DNA of 64,000 bases from Pseudomonadota bacterium (GTDB lineage: Bacteria > Bdellovibrionota > UBA1018 > CAIMNF01): contig JAIXWV010000027.1 in assembly GCA_027491115.1 (NCBI GenBank), positions 54,814 through 118,813 of the forward strand, written 5' to 3'. Made by a program: the position numbers and the translations under genes. Shown here piece after piece: positions 10,187-18,284 of the stretch (position 1 is the first letter of the stretch; every line of letters starts with the position of its first letter). Below the pieces are notes generated by a model. It saw nothing but the letters and a program-made list of their open reading frames with translations, did no database searches and had not been told where the DNA came from.

Positions 10187-10215
10187 ATCGTTCCACAGGG
10201 CGAAGGGGTGTGCAA
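10187..10215 (-). promoter_or_regulatory. Candidate promoter of the aminotransferase gene
   Basis: On the minus strand TTGCAC (10210-10215) is separated by 17 bases from AACGAT (10187-10192), which lies seven bases before ATG 10179. The -10 match is weak (3 of 6), so the main support is the similarity in spacing to the other promoters of this window. Confidence 0.3.
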
Positions 10216-10273
10216 CCCCCGGCCGAATCGGAAAAATCATGCCAAACAGGGTCCTTTGGTTTAGGCTAGTCAT

Positions 10274-10804
10274 GTGACAAGCGCGAGACGAATTTTGATT
10301 GTCGATGATGAGGCCGATATTCGGGAAATCCTGATGGATTATTTCGAAGACCTGGGCGAAGTGGTCGGTGTGGAGAGTGGAGAGGTCGCTGTTCGTGCGC
10401 TCGAAGAGAGTCGGTTCGATCTCGTGATCTCGGACTACAACATGCCCGGGATGAACGGTCTAGAACTTCTGCGTCACTTAAACAGCCAAGGGGGTGATAT
10501 CCCCCTGATTTGGATCACTGGAAGATCATCGCGGGAGTTGGTGGAGGAGGCCTGGAAAGAGGGGGTCTTCGATTATTTTGAAAAACCCTTCGACCTCGAA
10601 GGAATCCGGAAGAGCGTGATTTCTGCATTATCCTTGGCAGCTCCCCTAAAGTCAGTTGATCTTGAGACGGTCAGGACCTCTTGGTCCCTGGAGCTCGACC
10701 CCTCGCTCGAGGAGCCTGTCCGGCAGAGGGCGAGCATGGCCGGACTGGAACCTTCCGAGTATTTGTGCCGTCTGATCAGGAAAGATCTCGGAATCATTGA
10801 GTGA
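10274..10804 (+). CDS. Receiver domain with ribbon-helix-helix-like C-terminus
   Basis: 176 residues. Residues 1-120 are a complete CheY-like receiver: acidic pair in VDDEAD, phospho-acceptor Asp in SDYNMPG, Thr in WITGRSS and Lys in YFEKPF, so phosphorylation should work. The last ~45 residues (from WSLELDPSLEE to CRLIRKDLG) have the pattern of a CopG/Arc-type ribbon-helix-helix unit: an amphipathic strand, a helix, a turn with EPSEY, and a basic second helix. If correct, this would be a response regulator with a DNA-binding RHH output. The start is GTG 10274, chosen because it frames the receiver; ATG 10272 is out of frame and stops at once. No histidine kinase is adjacent. Confidence 0.85.
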   Translation: MTSARRILIVDDEADIREILMDYFEDLGEVVGVESGEVAVRALEESRFDLVISDYNMPGMNGLELLRHLNSQGGDIPLIWITGRSSRELVEEAWKEGVFDYFEKPFDLEGIRKSVISALSLAAPLKSVDLETVRTSWSLELDPSLEEPVRQRASMAGLEPSEYLCRLIRKDLGIIE

Positions 10805-10811
10805 TTTTCGT

Positions 10812-10840
10812 TTGAGAGTCGTTCCTAAATCGGGTATGGT
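10812..10840 (+). promoter_or_regulatory. Promoter of the E1 operon, probably leaderless
   Basis: TTGAGA (10812-10817), a 17-base spacer and TATGGT (10835-10840). Only eight bases separate the -10 box from ATG 10849 and no RBS is visible, so transcription would start at or one or two bases before the start codon. Confidence 0.6.
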
Positions 10841-10848
10841 TTGGGCCT

Positions 10849-11835
10849 ATGAAATCCAAGCTCGATTCCAAAAGGCTGATTCAAATCCATGACCTCATGG
10901 TGAAGTCTCGGGTGCTCGAGGAGCGCCTGATCCGGATGTACAAGCAGAATGATGGTTACTTCTGGATCGGCGGCCCAGGGGAAGAGGCGTTCTCCGTGCC
11001 ATTGGGACTTCAAGTGAACAAAGGTTCGGGACTCGATCACGACTATTTACACCTTCATTACCGCTCGAGTCCCATCATGCTCGCCATGGGCGCCGAACCG
11101 ATCGATTCGATGCGCCAGATGAAGAATACGGCCACCGATCCTTACTCGGGTGGCAGGAACTTTGCGAATCATTACTCCAAGCGCGATTGGAACGTAGTTC
11201 CGGTTTCTTCGACGATCGAGACCCAGTACCTGACCGCAATCGGGACCGCAATCGGACAGACCAAAAAGGGCTGCAAGGGGATCACCATCGTCAACGGTGG
11301 CGATTCAGGAACCGCAGAAGGCGATTTCGCGTCTGCACTGGTCTGGTCATCCCGTCCGGCCATGCCTCTTCCCATGCTCATGATCGTCACCAACAACGGG
11401 GTCGGGATTTCGACTCCTTACTGCTCACAGTTCGGAGGCGAATCCATCGCCGCCCGTGGGAACGCTTTCGGAATCAAGAACCGGGTGATCAACGGTAATG
11501 ACGTTGAAGAGAGCTGGTTTGCTCTGGAAGAGGCGATCCGTTTCGTGCGTGAAGAACGCAAGCCTTTCTTGCTCGAGGCGCGTGTGTCCCGCCTGTACGG
11601 ACACTCGTCGGCAAGCGGTGCCAACTTCGTCGCGGGAGAAGAAGACTCGCTCGCCTTGTTCGAGCAGAAACTCGAGTCTGCGAAAGTTCTCACCCGTGCC
11701 AAGATGGACAAGATCCGTGAGGACTACAATGCCCAGATGCTTGAGCAGAGCAAACAAGTGAAACAAGAACCCGCACCGAGCGGTGACACGATTTACGATC
11801 ATGTCTACTACGGTCAAAAGGGGAGGTACTGGTAA
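10849..11835 (+). CDS. 2-oxoacid dehydrogenase E1 component, alpha subunit
   Basis: Thiamine-diphosphate-dependent decarboxylase subunit of a pyruvate- or branched-chain-2-oxoacid-dehydrogenase-type complex. The TPP/Mg motif is clear: GDSGTAEGDF followed by TNNGVGIST. The YRSSPIMLAMG region and the GHSSAS phosphorylation-loop equivalent are also in place. Length (328) is somewhat shorter than typical (about 340-400). Its TAA overlaps the ATG of the beta subunit by one base. The GISTP variant favours the branched-chain (BCKDH) side over pyruvate, but this is a weak discriminator. No E2 or E3 gene is in the window, so those subunits must be encoded elsewhere. Confidence 0.88.
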   Translation: MKSKLDSKRLIQIHDLMVKSRVLEERLIRMYKQNDGYFWIGGPGEEAFSVPLGLQVNKGSGLDHDYLHLHYRSSPIMLAMGAEPIDSMRQMKNTATDPYSGGRNFANHYSKRDWNVVPVSSTIETQYLTAIGTAIGQTKKGCKGITIVNGGDSGTAEGDFASALVWSSRPAMPLPMLMIVTNNGVGISTPYCSQFGGESIAARGNAFGIKNRVINGNDVEESWFALEEAIRFVREERKPFLLEARVSRLYGHSSASGANFVAGEEDSLALFEQKLESAKVLTRAKMDKIREDYNAQMLEQSKQVKQEPAPSGDTIYDHVYYGQKGRYW

Positions 11836-12902
11836 TGGCAAACATGGCACAAGCCATTCGGATGGCCCTGCATTACGGTGAGAAAAATCTCGGACTCCAG
11901 CATGTTTTCGGTGAGGACGTCGGTCCGCCTCTCGGTGGAGTCTTCACCTGCACCCAAGGTTTGACCACGACCTGGAACTCGCCTCTGGACGAGCGAGGGA
12001 TCGTCGGAGCCGCCATCGGTCTCGGATTTGCGAATGTCCGGAGTGTGGCAGAGGTTCAGTTTTGTGATTACATCTACAATACGATCGATCTGCTAAAGTT
12101 GGGCGGCATGTCCACCTGGTCGACCAATGGAGATTGGCCTTGTCCTTTCACCATCATGACTCCGGTCGGAGCGGGTATTCGGGGTTCCATTTATCACTCC
12201 CATTCATTCGATGCGATGATGACCCACATTCCCGGGTTCAAGATCGTGATGCCGTCCAATCCGTTGGATGCGTACGGGCTTTTGTTGGCTTGTATGAAGG
12301 ATCAGAATCCGACCATGTACCTGAAGCCCAAGGCCCTGTTGCGTGTGGAAGGCGAGGAGCCGATTCCGGGTGAGCCGCCTCTGACCGCTGAAGGCAAGAA
12401 ACAGCTGAAAGAAATGATCGATGCTCCGCTCGGAGACCGGTCCCAGTGGAAGCCCCGTTGGCCGGAGCTCGAGGATTACACCGTAGAGATCGGCAAGGGG
12501 AAGGTCGTTCGTGAAGGAGACCAGGTCTCCGTGGTCACCTATGGCCGTCATGTCTTGATCGCCCGCGATGTGGCGGATCAGCTCCGTTCAGAGGGGATCT
12601 CGGTCGAGGTGATCGACATGAGGACTCTCTGGCCGTACGACTGGAATCTCATCTCGGCATCGATCCGAAAGACCCGCCGGGTGATCTTCATCAACGAGGA
12701 TACCGAGGTGACGAATTTCGGGGAGCACCTGCTCCGTCGGACTATCGAGGAGCATTTTTATGAGTTGCACGCGCGTCCTCGTCTTTTGGCGGGTGCATTC
12801 ATCCCCGGTATTGGGTTGGCTGACAATCTCGAAAGCGCTTCGGTTCCACAGGCTTCTGACATTCTGAAGGCCTGCCGCGAGATCGTCGAAGAACAGCCTT
12901 GA
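11835..12902 (+). CDS. 2-oxoacid dehydrogenase E1 component, beta subunit
   Basis: 355-residue transketolase-like partner of the preceding alpha subunit. Recognisable segments are FGEDVG near residue 30, DERGIVGAAIGLG, EVQFCDYI, the HSHSFDAMMTHIPGFKIVMPSN block, and the C-terminal transketolase domain (SVVTYGRHV, VEVIDMRTLWPYD, INEDTEVTNFGEHLL). Alpha and beta together form the alpha2-beta2 E1 that decarboxylates a 2-oxoacid and passes the acyl group to lipoyl-E2. The start ATG overlaps the alpha stop (TAATG), a standard coupling arrangement that ensures equal output. Confidence 0.9.
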   Translation: MANMAQAIRMALHYGEKNLGLQHVFGEDVGPPLGGVFTCTQGLTTTWNSPLDERGIVGAAIGLGFANVRSVAEVQFCDYIYNTIDLLKLGGMSTWSTNGDWPCPFTIMTPVGAGIRGSIYHSHSFDAMMTHIPGFKIVMPSNPLDAYGLLLACMKDQNPTMYLKPKALLRVEGEEPIPGEPPLTAEGKKQLKEMIDAPLGDRSQWKPRWPELEDYTVEIGKGKVVREGDQVSVVTYGRHVLIARDVADQLRSEGISVEVIDMRTLWPYDWNLISASIRKTRRVIFINEDTEVTNFGEHLLRRTIEEHFYELHARPRLLAGAFIPGIGLADNLESASVPQASDILKACREIVEEQP

Positions 12903-12909
12903 TGGTTTA

Positions 12910-12938
12910 TTGACTTTTGAACTATTCAGGGATAGGGT
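12910..12938 (+). promoter_or_regulatory. Promoter of the lipocalin gene, probably leaderless
   Basis: TTGACT (12910-12915), a 17-base spacer and TAGGGT (12933-12938). ATG 12946 lies seven bases further on with no RBS. Confidence 0.55.
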
Positions 12939-12945
12939 GCGGGCC

Positions 12946-13494
12946 ATGAAATTGGTTTCCATCCTGTCTCTGGGTGCTCTTTTGGTCCTGAATGCCTGTT
13001 CTTCCGCACAAGCCTGCGGAGATCCCAATTTGCCGGAGGTGCGCACAGTCCAGTCGGTGGATGTGAACCGTTATCTCGGCACTTGGCATCAGATTGCGTT
13101 TTTTCCCACCCGGTTCCAGAAGAAGTGCAAGATCGATACGACGGCGATCTACGGGCTCCTTCCGGACGGTCGGATCAGTGTCCGGAATGAGTGCACCCGT
13201 CCTGATGGCAAGCGGAAGTCGATTGAAGGAACAGCCAAGGTAGTCGACAAGAGCACCAACGCCCGTCTCAAGGTGAAGTTCTTCTGGTTCGCGCCGGCAG
13301 GGGATTACTGGATCATCGAGCTCGACCCGGACTACCAAGTGGCGGTGGTGGGGGCTCCCGACCGCAATTACCTTTGGATCCTTTCGAGGACTCCCCGGAT
13401 CAGCCGTTCTTTGTACGAGGACCTGGTTGCGAAGATTGCCGCCCAACAGTTCGACGTGAAGCGCATCGAATTGACGAGCGAACTCCTACCCTGA
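12946..13494 (+). CDS. blc: Outer-membrane lipocalin (Blc family)
   Basis: 182-residue lipoprotein with signal peptide and lipobox (LLVLNAC). The lipocalin signature is present: VNRYLGTWHQIAFFP near residue 40, GLLPDGRISVRNEC, IEGTAKVVD, the KFFWFAPAGDYWIIELD strand pair, and YLWILSRTP near the C-terminus. Blc-type proteins bind fatty acids or lysophospholipids in the periplasm and are linked to envelope stress and lipid trafficking. I chose ATG 12946 because the signal peptide starts there and a promoter-like pair ends seven bases upstream. Several additional cysteines (CGD, KKCK, NEC) could pair in the periplasm. Confidence 0.92.
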   Translation: MKLVSILSLGALLVLNACSSAQACGDPNLPEVRTVQSVDVNRYLGTWHQIAFFPTRFQKKCKIDTTAIYGLLPDGRISVRNECTRPDGKRKSIEGTAKVVDKSTNARLKVKFFWFAPAGDYWIIELDPDYQVAVVGAPDRNYLWILSRTPRISRSLYEDLVAKIAAQQFDVKRIELTSELLP

Positions 13495-13513
13495 TTCCGT
13501 CCGGCGAATCCGG

Positions 13514-13542
13514 TTGCTCCATCCGGCAGGCTTTGTTAGGCT
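13514..13542 (+). promoter_or_regulatory. Promoter of mrp, probably leaderless
   Basis: TTGCTC (13514-13519), a 17-base spacer and TAGGCT (13537-13542), ending nine bases before ATG 13552. There is no RBS in the intervening bases. Confidence 0.45.
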
Positions 13543-13551
13543 TCTTTCATC

Positions 13552-14673
13552 ATGAAAAAGCCTGATTTTGACGCTGTTTTGAACGCACTTCGTACCGTCA
13601 ACGACCCCGATCTCAAACAGGATCTGGTGACCCTCGGAATGGTCCGCGACCTCAAGGTGTTCGAGGACGGGAAGGTTTCTTTCCGGATCGTCCTGACCAC
13701 CCCTGCTTGTCCTCTCAAAGAGCAGATCAAGTCGGATGCCGAACGTGCGGTCCGAACGGTTGAAGGCGTGAAGCTCACCGAAATCGTGATGGATGCCGAA
13801 GTCCGCCGAAATGGAAAAACCGGTGCAGGTGCCTTGGCGGAGAAGGGAATTCCCGGCGTCACGCACATCATCGCGGTTTCGAGCGGCAAGGGTGGAGTGG
13901 GTAAGTCCACCGTGTCAGTGAATCTGGCCACCTCATTGGCCCTAGAAGGCGCCAAAGTGGGCCTGCTCGACGCGGACATTTACGGCCCGAACATTCCGAC
14001 CATGATGGGAGTGACCGAGAATCCGAAGCTGTTCGTCGATCCTGAGCGGGGCGAGATGTTCGTTCCTCCGGCAAGTCACGGAGTGAAGGTCATGTCGATG
14101 GGCTTCCTGATTCAGGGTGATCAGCCGGTGATCTGGCGGGGCCCGATGCTCCACAATATTTTGAATCAATTCTGCACCAAGGTGGAATGGGGCGAGCTTG
14201 ATTATCTCGTTCTCGATTTGCCGCCCGGGACCGGCGATGTCCAACTCTCGCTGGCTCAGATGCTCCCGATGTCCGGTGCGGTGATCGTGACCACGCCTCA
14301 GGAAATTTCCCTGCAGGATGTGAGAAAAGCTTTGAACATGTGGGAGAAGGTGAAGGTTCCGGCACTCGGAGTCGTGGAGAACATGAGCTGGTTCACGGGT
14401 GACGACGGCAAGCAATACCGCATCTTCGGAGAAGGGGGCGGTGAGCTCCTTGCCAAAAAGTTCAATACCCGTGTTCTGGAAAAAATGCCGTTGGTTCCTG
14501 CCGTTCGCGAAGGCGGGGATGAAGGCAAGCCGATCGTGGTCCGTCAGCCGGATTCCGAATCTGCAACCTTGTTCCGGAGTCTCGCGCGTAAGGTCGCCCA
14601 GGAAGTCGCCATCCGCGCCGCTTCCGAGGCTGCTGGTCCTTCGCTTCAGATCGGGAATTTCCAGTCGACATGA
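13552..14673 (+). CDS. mrp: Mrp/ApbC-family iron-sulfur carrier ATPase
   Basis: 373 residues: an N-terminal DUF59/MIP18-like domain (about 1-90) followed by a deviant-Walker P-loop NTPase (GKGGVGKST, LDADIYGPN, DLPPGTGD). Family members assemble and hand over [4Fe-4S] clusters to apo-proteins. The usual C-x-x-C in the segment after ENMS is missing here: the chain reads ENMSWFTGDDGKQYRIFG. Mrp paralogues without that motif exist, but the loss makes the usual inter-subunit cluster site doubtful. Cys in NQFCTK is another candidate ligand. The stop overlaps the hldD start (ATGA), so the two are coupled. Confidence 0.92.
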   Translation: MKKPDFDAVLNALRTVNDPDLKQDLVTLGMVRDLKVFEDGKVSFRIVLTTPACPLKEQIKSDAERAVRTVEGVKLTEIVMDAEVRRNGKTGAGALAEKGIPGVTHIIAVSSGKGGVGKSTVSVNLATSLALEGAKVGLLDADIYGPNIPTMMGVTENPKLFVDPERGEMFVPPASHGVKVMSMGFLIQGDQPVIWRGPMLHNILNQFCTKVEWGELDYLVLDLPPGTGDVQLSLAQMLPMSGAVIVTTPQEISLQDVRKALNMWEKVKVPALGVVENMSWFTGDDGKQYRIFGEGGGELLAKKFNTRVLEKMPLVPAVREGGDEGKPIVVRQPDSESATLFRSLARKVAQEVAIRAASEAAGPSLQIGNFQST

Positions 14674-15650
14674 TTCTGGTGACGGGAGCGGCTGGATTCA
14701 TCGGATACCGGGTTGCCCGGGCCCTGCAGAAACGGGGACTTCCCGTGATTGCGGTGGACGAGCTTTTGTTTTTCGAGTCTCGTCCGGAACACGCAGACTT
14801 GAGTCCGGCCCTCAAGGTTTCGCCCGATCAGATCCTCGAGGATGTTTTTTTCGAGGAGCTTGAGGGGAAAGGCACGCCCGTTCGGGCCGTGTTCCATTTG
14901 GGGGCGAGTTCCGACACCACCGAAATGCGGGTGGATTTCCTGAAACGGGTCAATGTCGACTATTCGAAGAGACTCTGGGAGATCTGCACCGCCAGGAAGA
15001 TCCCGTTTCTTTACGCGTCCTCCGCCGCCACTTACGGTGGGGGCGAACAGGGTTATTCTGACGACGAAACCGGGATGTCCCTCCTCCAACCCCTGAATCC
15101 GTACGGCGAATCGAAGCGCCAATTCGATCTTTACGCGGTCGAGGAGGATCGTGCGGGTAGGGCACCTCCGTCCTGGAGTGGCTACAAGTTTTTCAACGTT
15201 TACGGGTTCGGTGAGCGTCACAAAGGGCGGCAATCCTCGGTGGTCCTCCAGGGATTCGATCAGATTCGCGCTCAGGGTTCGATCCGGCTCTTCAGAAGCC
15301 ACAAGGACGGGATCGCGGACGGAGAGCAAAAGCGGGACTTCGTATTTGTCGATGATGTGGTGGATGTGATGCTGTGGGCCCTGGATACCCGACTCAAGCG
15401 TGGGATTTACAATCTCGGATCCGGGAAGGCCCGCTCGTTCAAGGATCTTGCGATCGCCACCTTCCATGCTCTCGGTCAAGAACCCCGGATCGAGTTCATC
15501 GATACACCTGTTGAGATCCGCGACCGTTACCAATACTTCACCGAGGCACGTATGGACAAGCTGAGGGCTGCAGGGTACACCCCCGCCTTCACCTCTCTCG
15601 AAGACGGAGTTCAGAAGACGGTCGAAGCGCTCCGTGCGGGATATGTCTGA
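14670..15650 (+). CDS. hldD: ADP-L-glycero-D-manno-heptose 6-epimerase
   Basis: Converts ADP-D-glycero- to ADP-L-glycero-D-manno-heptose, the last step in making the LPS inner-core heptose donor. The family signature is plain: GAAGFIG nucleotide site, HLGASSDTTE, ASSAATYGGG, the catalytic YGESK, and FFNVYGFGERHKGRQSS. 326 residues is the normal length. Its presence implies a diderm with heptose-containing LPS. It begins inside the mrp stop (ATGA) and its 3' end overlaps the next gene by eight bases, so the three genes form one transcript. No other LPS-core gene is adjacent. Confidence 0.95.
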   Translation: MILVTGAAGFIGYRVARALQKRGLPVIAVDELLFFESRPEHADLSPALKVSPDQILEDVFFEELEGKGTPVRAVFHLGASSDTTEMRVDFLKRVNVDYSKRLWEICTARKIPFLYASSAATYGGGEQGYSDDETGMSLLQPLNPYGESKRQFDLYAVEEDRAGRAPPSWSGYKFFNVYGFGERHKGRQSSVVLQGFDQIRAQGSIRLFRSHKDGIADGEQKRDFVFVDDVVDVMLWALDTRLKRGIYNLGSGKARSFKDLAIATFHALGQEPRIEFIDTPVEIRDRYQYFTEARMDKLRAAGYTPAFTSLEDGVQKTVEALRAGYV

Positions 15651-16305
15651 GTCCGATCGGATCAGAAAACTGATGGAAACGGTGCCGAGTCCGGAACTGG
15701 CACCAAGTCCTTATCCTGATGAGAGGGAATTCTCGAGAAAGCTGGATCTCGAGCTGGGTTTTGACATTGCTGCTTGTGAGACCAGGATCCAACGGGAGTT
15801 TCCAGCCACACCCTGGGCCGGACTCGATCCCGAGACTTTACAAACACCTTACGCTGAGCTCAGACGGATGTTGGGGTTCTTAGAACCGTCTCCAGGGGCT
15901 CGGATCGCCGACATCGGAGCGGGGTATGGAAGGATGGGGTTGTTGATCGGGGCGCTTCATCCCGAGTTGAGATTCATCGGAGTGGAGGTCAGTCCGGTTC
16001 GGGCCCGAGAGGGCGCACGGATGCTCGCTTCCTTCCCGAATGTCGAATGGCTTTGCGGGGATGTCACCTCTTCAGGGGGGGAGTTCCCCGATGCAGACCA
16101 CTATTTCATGTATGATTTTTCGGACCTCGAGTCACTGTTCCGGGTGATCGATCGGCTGAAGCCGATTGCACGCAAGAGGAAGATCTCCGTGATCGGTAGA
16201 GGGCGGAGGACCCGGGACCACATCGAACGGATGGAACCGTGGCTCACCGCTATCGTTCCTCCAAGGCATTTCGGCAATTTTTCGATTTACCGCTCGGAAG
16301 CCTGA
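15643..16305 (+). CDS. SAM-dependent methyltransferase, class I, substrate unknown
   Basis: 220 residues. The SAM-binding motif I is IADIGAGYGRMG near residue 90, followed by an acidic strand end (FIGVEVS) and WLCGDVT. The first ~85 residues form an N-terminal extension of unknown role. The later motif MYDFSDLESL sits where the catalytic or post-IV segment would be. It could act on a small molecule, lipid or protein; nothing distinguishes these. The ATG lies eight bases inside hldD. The convergent exonuclease gene ends three bases after its stop. Confidence 0.75.
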   Translation: MSESDRIRKLMETVPSPELAPSPYPDEREFSRKLDLELGFDIAACETRIQREFPATPWAGLDPETLQTPYAELRRMLGFLEPSPGARIADIGAGYGRMGLLIGALHPELRFIGVEVSPVRAREGARMLASFPNVEWLCGDVTSSGGEFPDADHYFMYDFSDLESLFRVIDRLKPIARKRKISVIGRGRRTRDHIERMEPWLTAIVPPRHFGNFSIYRSEA

Positions 16306-16308
16306 AAG

Positions 16309-16980
16309 TCAGTTCCAGTTGACCCGGACTTCGGTATCGCTACCGTCCGCTTTTCGAAGTTTGACAAAGCCGTTCTTCCTGCCGAACTCGAAAATGTCCC
16401 GGGTCACTTGCACGTCCTGCTGACAGTACTGGATGATTTTTTCGATCTCGCCTTGTTTCCACCACTCGACGGCCAATAGACCGTCGGCCGACTTGCCACT
16501 GTTCAGGGTTCCTTGGGCGAGTTTCTCGAGCTTCAGGAACTTCTGTCGGGTCAATGTCTGGACGTCATACATGATGTCGAAAACATCGAGCCGGTCCAAT
16601 GGAAGTCCGTAGGCCTGAAGGATGATCAGGTCGAATCCCCGGATGTTGTAACCGATCACCAAACGCTCCTGGCAGAGGTCATTCAGCTTGTCGATCTCGT
16701 TCTCCCGGAAGGTCAGCATCTTCTGGGTTTTGGAGTCGTACGCGCAGGCGATCGAAATCTTGAGCTTGTCGATGTGGCCCCAGCCCCCCACATCATCCAC
16801 GAGGTTCTGGGTCTCAAGATCTACCACTAGGTAGTGGGGATTTCTCAGGAAAAGGCTCGAGGGGACCACATCCTCCGAGAAAGGCACGGCATTCAGGTGC
16901 TTCCAGTAGCTCGGATTCAGACGGATGCGGAGACGGTCGTTGCTGGACAAGGTCAACCTCGGTTTGGGTTTGAATTTCAT
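16309..16980 (-). CDS. Predicted DEDDy 3'-5' exonuclease, RNase H-like fold
   Basis: 223 residues. Four acidic positions of the DEDDy exonucleases can be placed: VVDLET (motif I), IGYNIRGFDLIIL (motif II) and YCQQDVQVT (motif III, Tyr-x3-Asp). It resembles the stand-alone YprB/PF13482 group of ribonuclease H-like proteins, including those fused to helicases in other bacteria. Whether it acts on DNA or RNA is unknown. It is transcribed away from the hydroxylase gene with only 43 bases between the start codons. No accessory domain is visible. Confidence 0.8.
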   Translation of the reverse strand: MKFKPKPRLTLSSNDRLRIRLNPSYWKHLNAVPFSEDVVPSSLFLRNPHYLVVDLETQNLVDDVGGWGHIDKLKISIACAYDSKTQKMLTFRENEIDKLNDLCQERLVIGYNIRGFDLIILQAYGLPLDRLDVFDIMYDVQTLTRQKFLKLEKLAQGTLNSGKSADGLLAVEWWKQGEIEKIIQYCQQDVQVTRDIFEFGRKNGFVKLRKADGSDTEVRVNWN

Positions 16981-17008
16981 TGTAAATTGGCCCGAATGAC
17001 GCTAGATT
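16980..17008 (+). promoter_or_regulatory. Candidate promoter of the fatty-acid hydroxylase gene
   Basis: TTGTAA (16980-16985), a 17-base spacer and TAGATT (17003-17008), 15 bases before ATG 17024. It overlaps the first bases of the divergent exonuclease gene. Confidence 0.35.
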
Positions 17009-17023
17009 TCAATCGCAAATTTT

Positions 17024-17620
17024 ATGAAAGCTCATTCATCCATTCGTTTGTTCAAAAACCCCGTTCTCGAGGCGCTCACCCACGTTCATCCGTCGGTGCC
17101 TTTCCTGATTTGGATTCCGATCGTGGCTTATCAGATTGCCTTGGCGCTCAGGTCGGATCTCGGATTCACCGGTACGGCGGCCTGGTTTGCTTTCGGTGTC
17201 CTGTTCTGGACATTGACCGAGTACTCGATGCACCGCTGGGTGTTCCACTATCAGGCGGAAACCCGTTTCGGGAAGTACCTGGTGTTCTTGTTTCACGGGA
17301 TCCATCATGACGATCCCCAGGATCCCACCCGTCTGGTGATGCCCCCGGTGGTGTCACTGAGTCTGGGGGCTTTGTTCTACGCCCTCTTCGTCGCAGTCAT
17401 GGGGGTCGAGTTTACCCGACCGTTTTTTTCGGGATTCATCGGCGGCTACCTGGTTTACGACTACATTCACTTCGCCACCCACCATTTCCGTCCCCGGACG
17501 GCTTGGGGGAAATCTGTGAAAGAGCACCACATGAAGCACCATTACCTCAAAAAAGGAGGCAAATGGGGGGTGAGTACCCCTCTTTGGGATGTGCTTTTCG
17601 GGACCTTCAAGGGCGAGTGA
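17024..17620 (+). CDS. Membrane di-iron fatty-acid hydroxylase (FA2H/Scs7-like)
   Basis: 198-residue integral membrane protein with about four hydrophobic helices and the full set of histidine boxes of the fatty-acid hydroxylase superfamily: HRWVFH, HGIHHD, HFATHH and HHMKHH. The match is to the fatty acid 2-hydroxylase branch, which puts a hydroxyl on the alpha carbon of sphingolipid or related acyl chains. This raises the possibility of 2-hydroxylated lipid A or sphingolipid-like lipids, but the bacterial substrate is not fixed by sequence. ATG 17024 gives a natural N-terminus ahead of the first helix. Confidence 0.88.
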   Translation: MKAHSSIRLFKNPVLEALTHVHPSVPFLIWIPIVAYQIALALRSDLGFTGTAAWFAFGVLFWTLTEYSMHRWVFHYQAETRFGKYLVFLFHGIHHDDPQDPTRLVMPPVVSLSLGALFYALFVAVMGVEFTRPFFSGFIGGYLVYDYIHFATHHFRPRTAWGKSVKEHHMKHHYLKKGGKWGVSTPLWDVLFGTFKGE

Positions 17621-17630
17621 ACCGATCGGG

Positions 17631-17660
17631 TTGACTTTTCGTCCCGAATTTTGTTATCAA
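17631..17660 (+). promoter_or_regulatory. Promoter of the rpsP operon
   Basis: TTGACT (17631-17636) and TATCAA (17655-17660) with an 18-base spacer, 28 bases upstream of the rpsP ATG. An AAAGGA RBS (17672-17677) follows in the short leader, so this gene, unlike several others here, has a conventional leader. Confidence 0.55.
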
Positions 17661-17687
17661 TGTGTTTTTCGAAAGGATCTAAAGTTT

Positions 17688-17927
17688 ATGGTTAAAATTC
17701 GTCTTCAGCGCATGGGTGCCAAGAAGAATCCTCAGTATGTGATCGTCGCCGCAAACGACAAGGCATGCCGTGATGGAAAGTTTTTTGAGAAAATCGGCTT
17801 TTACTTCCCCAAGGCTAAAGAAGCCAAGGACAAGTTGAAGATCGACATGGCCAAGTTCGAATCCTGGAAGGCCAAGGGCGCACAGGTTTCCTTGACCATC
17901 GAGCAAGTTGTCAAGGCTGCGAAATAA
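17688..17927 (+). CDS. rpsP: 30S ribosomal protein bS16
   Basis: 79-residue small-subunit protein. The N-terminal sequence [15 protein letters not shown] is diagnostic, followed by FFEKIGFY and a helix-forming C-terminus. It stabilises the 16S central and 5' domains during 30S assembly. ATG 17688 is fixed by the conserved N-terminus and by the AAAGGA 10 bases upstream. It heads the translation cluster rpsP-khpA-trmD-methyltransferase-rplS, with khpA 26 bases downstream. Confidence 0.97.
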   Translation: MVKIRLQRMGAKKNPQYVIVAANDKACRDGKFFEKIGFYFPKAKEAKDKLKIDMAKFESWKAKGAQVSLTIEQVVKAAK

Positions 17928-17953
17928 GTCTTTTCCGCCGAAGCGGAGGAACC

Positions 17954-18211
17954 ATGTCAGAAACCAAGGCCCAGAGCGAGCTGAGTCGCATGATCGAAGT
18001 CATCGCGAAGACCCTTGTGGATCTTCCGGATGAAGTGAGTGTGGCGGAAGTCATCGGAGAGAACACGACCGTCATCGAGCTCAGAGTGGCCAAGACGGAC
18101 ATCGGCAAGATCATCGGCAAGGAAGGAAAGACCGCGAAGGCGATCCGAACCCTCCTTCTCGGTGCTGCCACCAAGATCAAACGTCGGACCGTACTCGAAA
18201 TCGTCGAGTGA
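17954..18211 (+). CDS. khpA: KH-domain RNA-binding protein KhpA
   Basis: 85 residues, essentially one type-II KH domain with the RNA-contacting loop [15 protein letters not shown]. KhpA proteins bind RNA broadly, often with KhpB/Jag, and affect cell division or ribosome-related functions. It sits in the usual place between rpsP and the tRNA methyltransferase. The start has an excellent RBS (CGGAGGAACC just before ATG 17954). Its stop is followed after 39 bases by a strong intrinsic terminator. Confidence 0.93.
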   Translation: MSETKAQSELSRMIEVIAKTLVDLPDEVSVAEVIGENTTVIELRVAKTDIGKIIGKEGKTAKAIRTLLLGAATKIKRRTVLEIVE

Positions 18212-18250
18212 GGCCTCTTCTCAACGGGGTCCCAGTCCAGTGAAGGTTGA

Positions 18251-18282
18251 GCCGCGGAGTGCCCCTCCGCGGCTTTTTTTTT
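18251..18282 (+). terminator. Intrinsic terminator between khpA and trmD
   Basis: Nine-base-pair perfect stem GCCGCGGAG / CTCCGCGGC (18251-18259 with 18265-18273), five-base loop, then nine T (18274-18282). The T-run ends two bases before the trmD ATG at 18285, so trmD has no room for an RBS. Confidence 0.9.
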
Positions 18283-18284
18283 GA

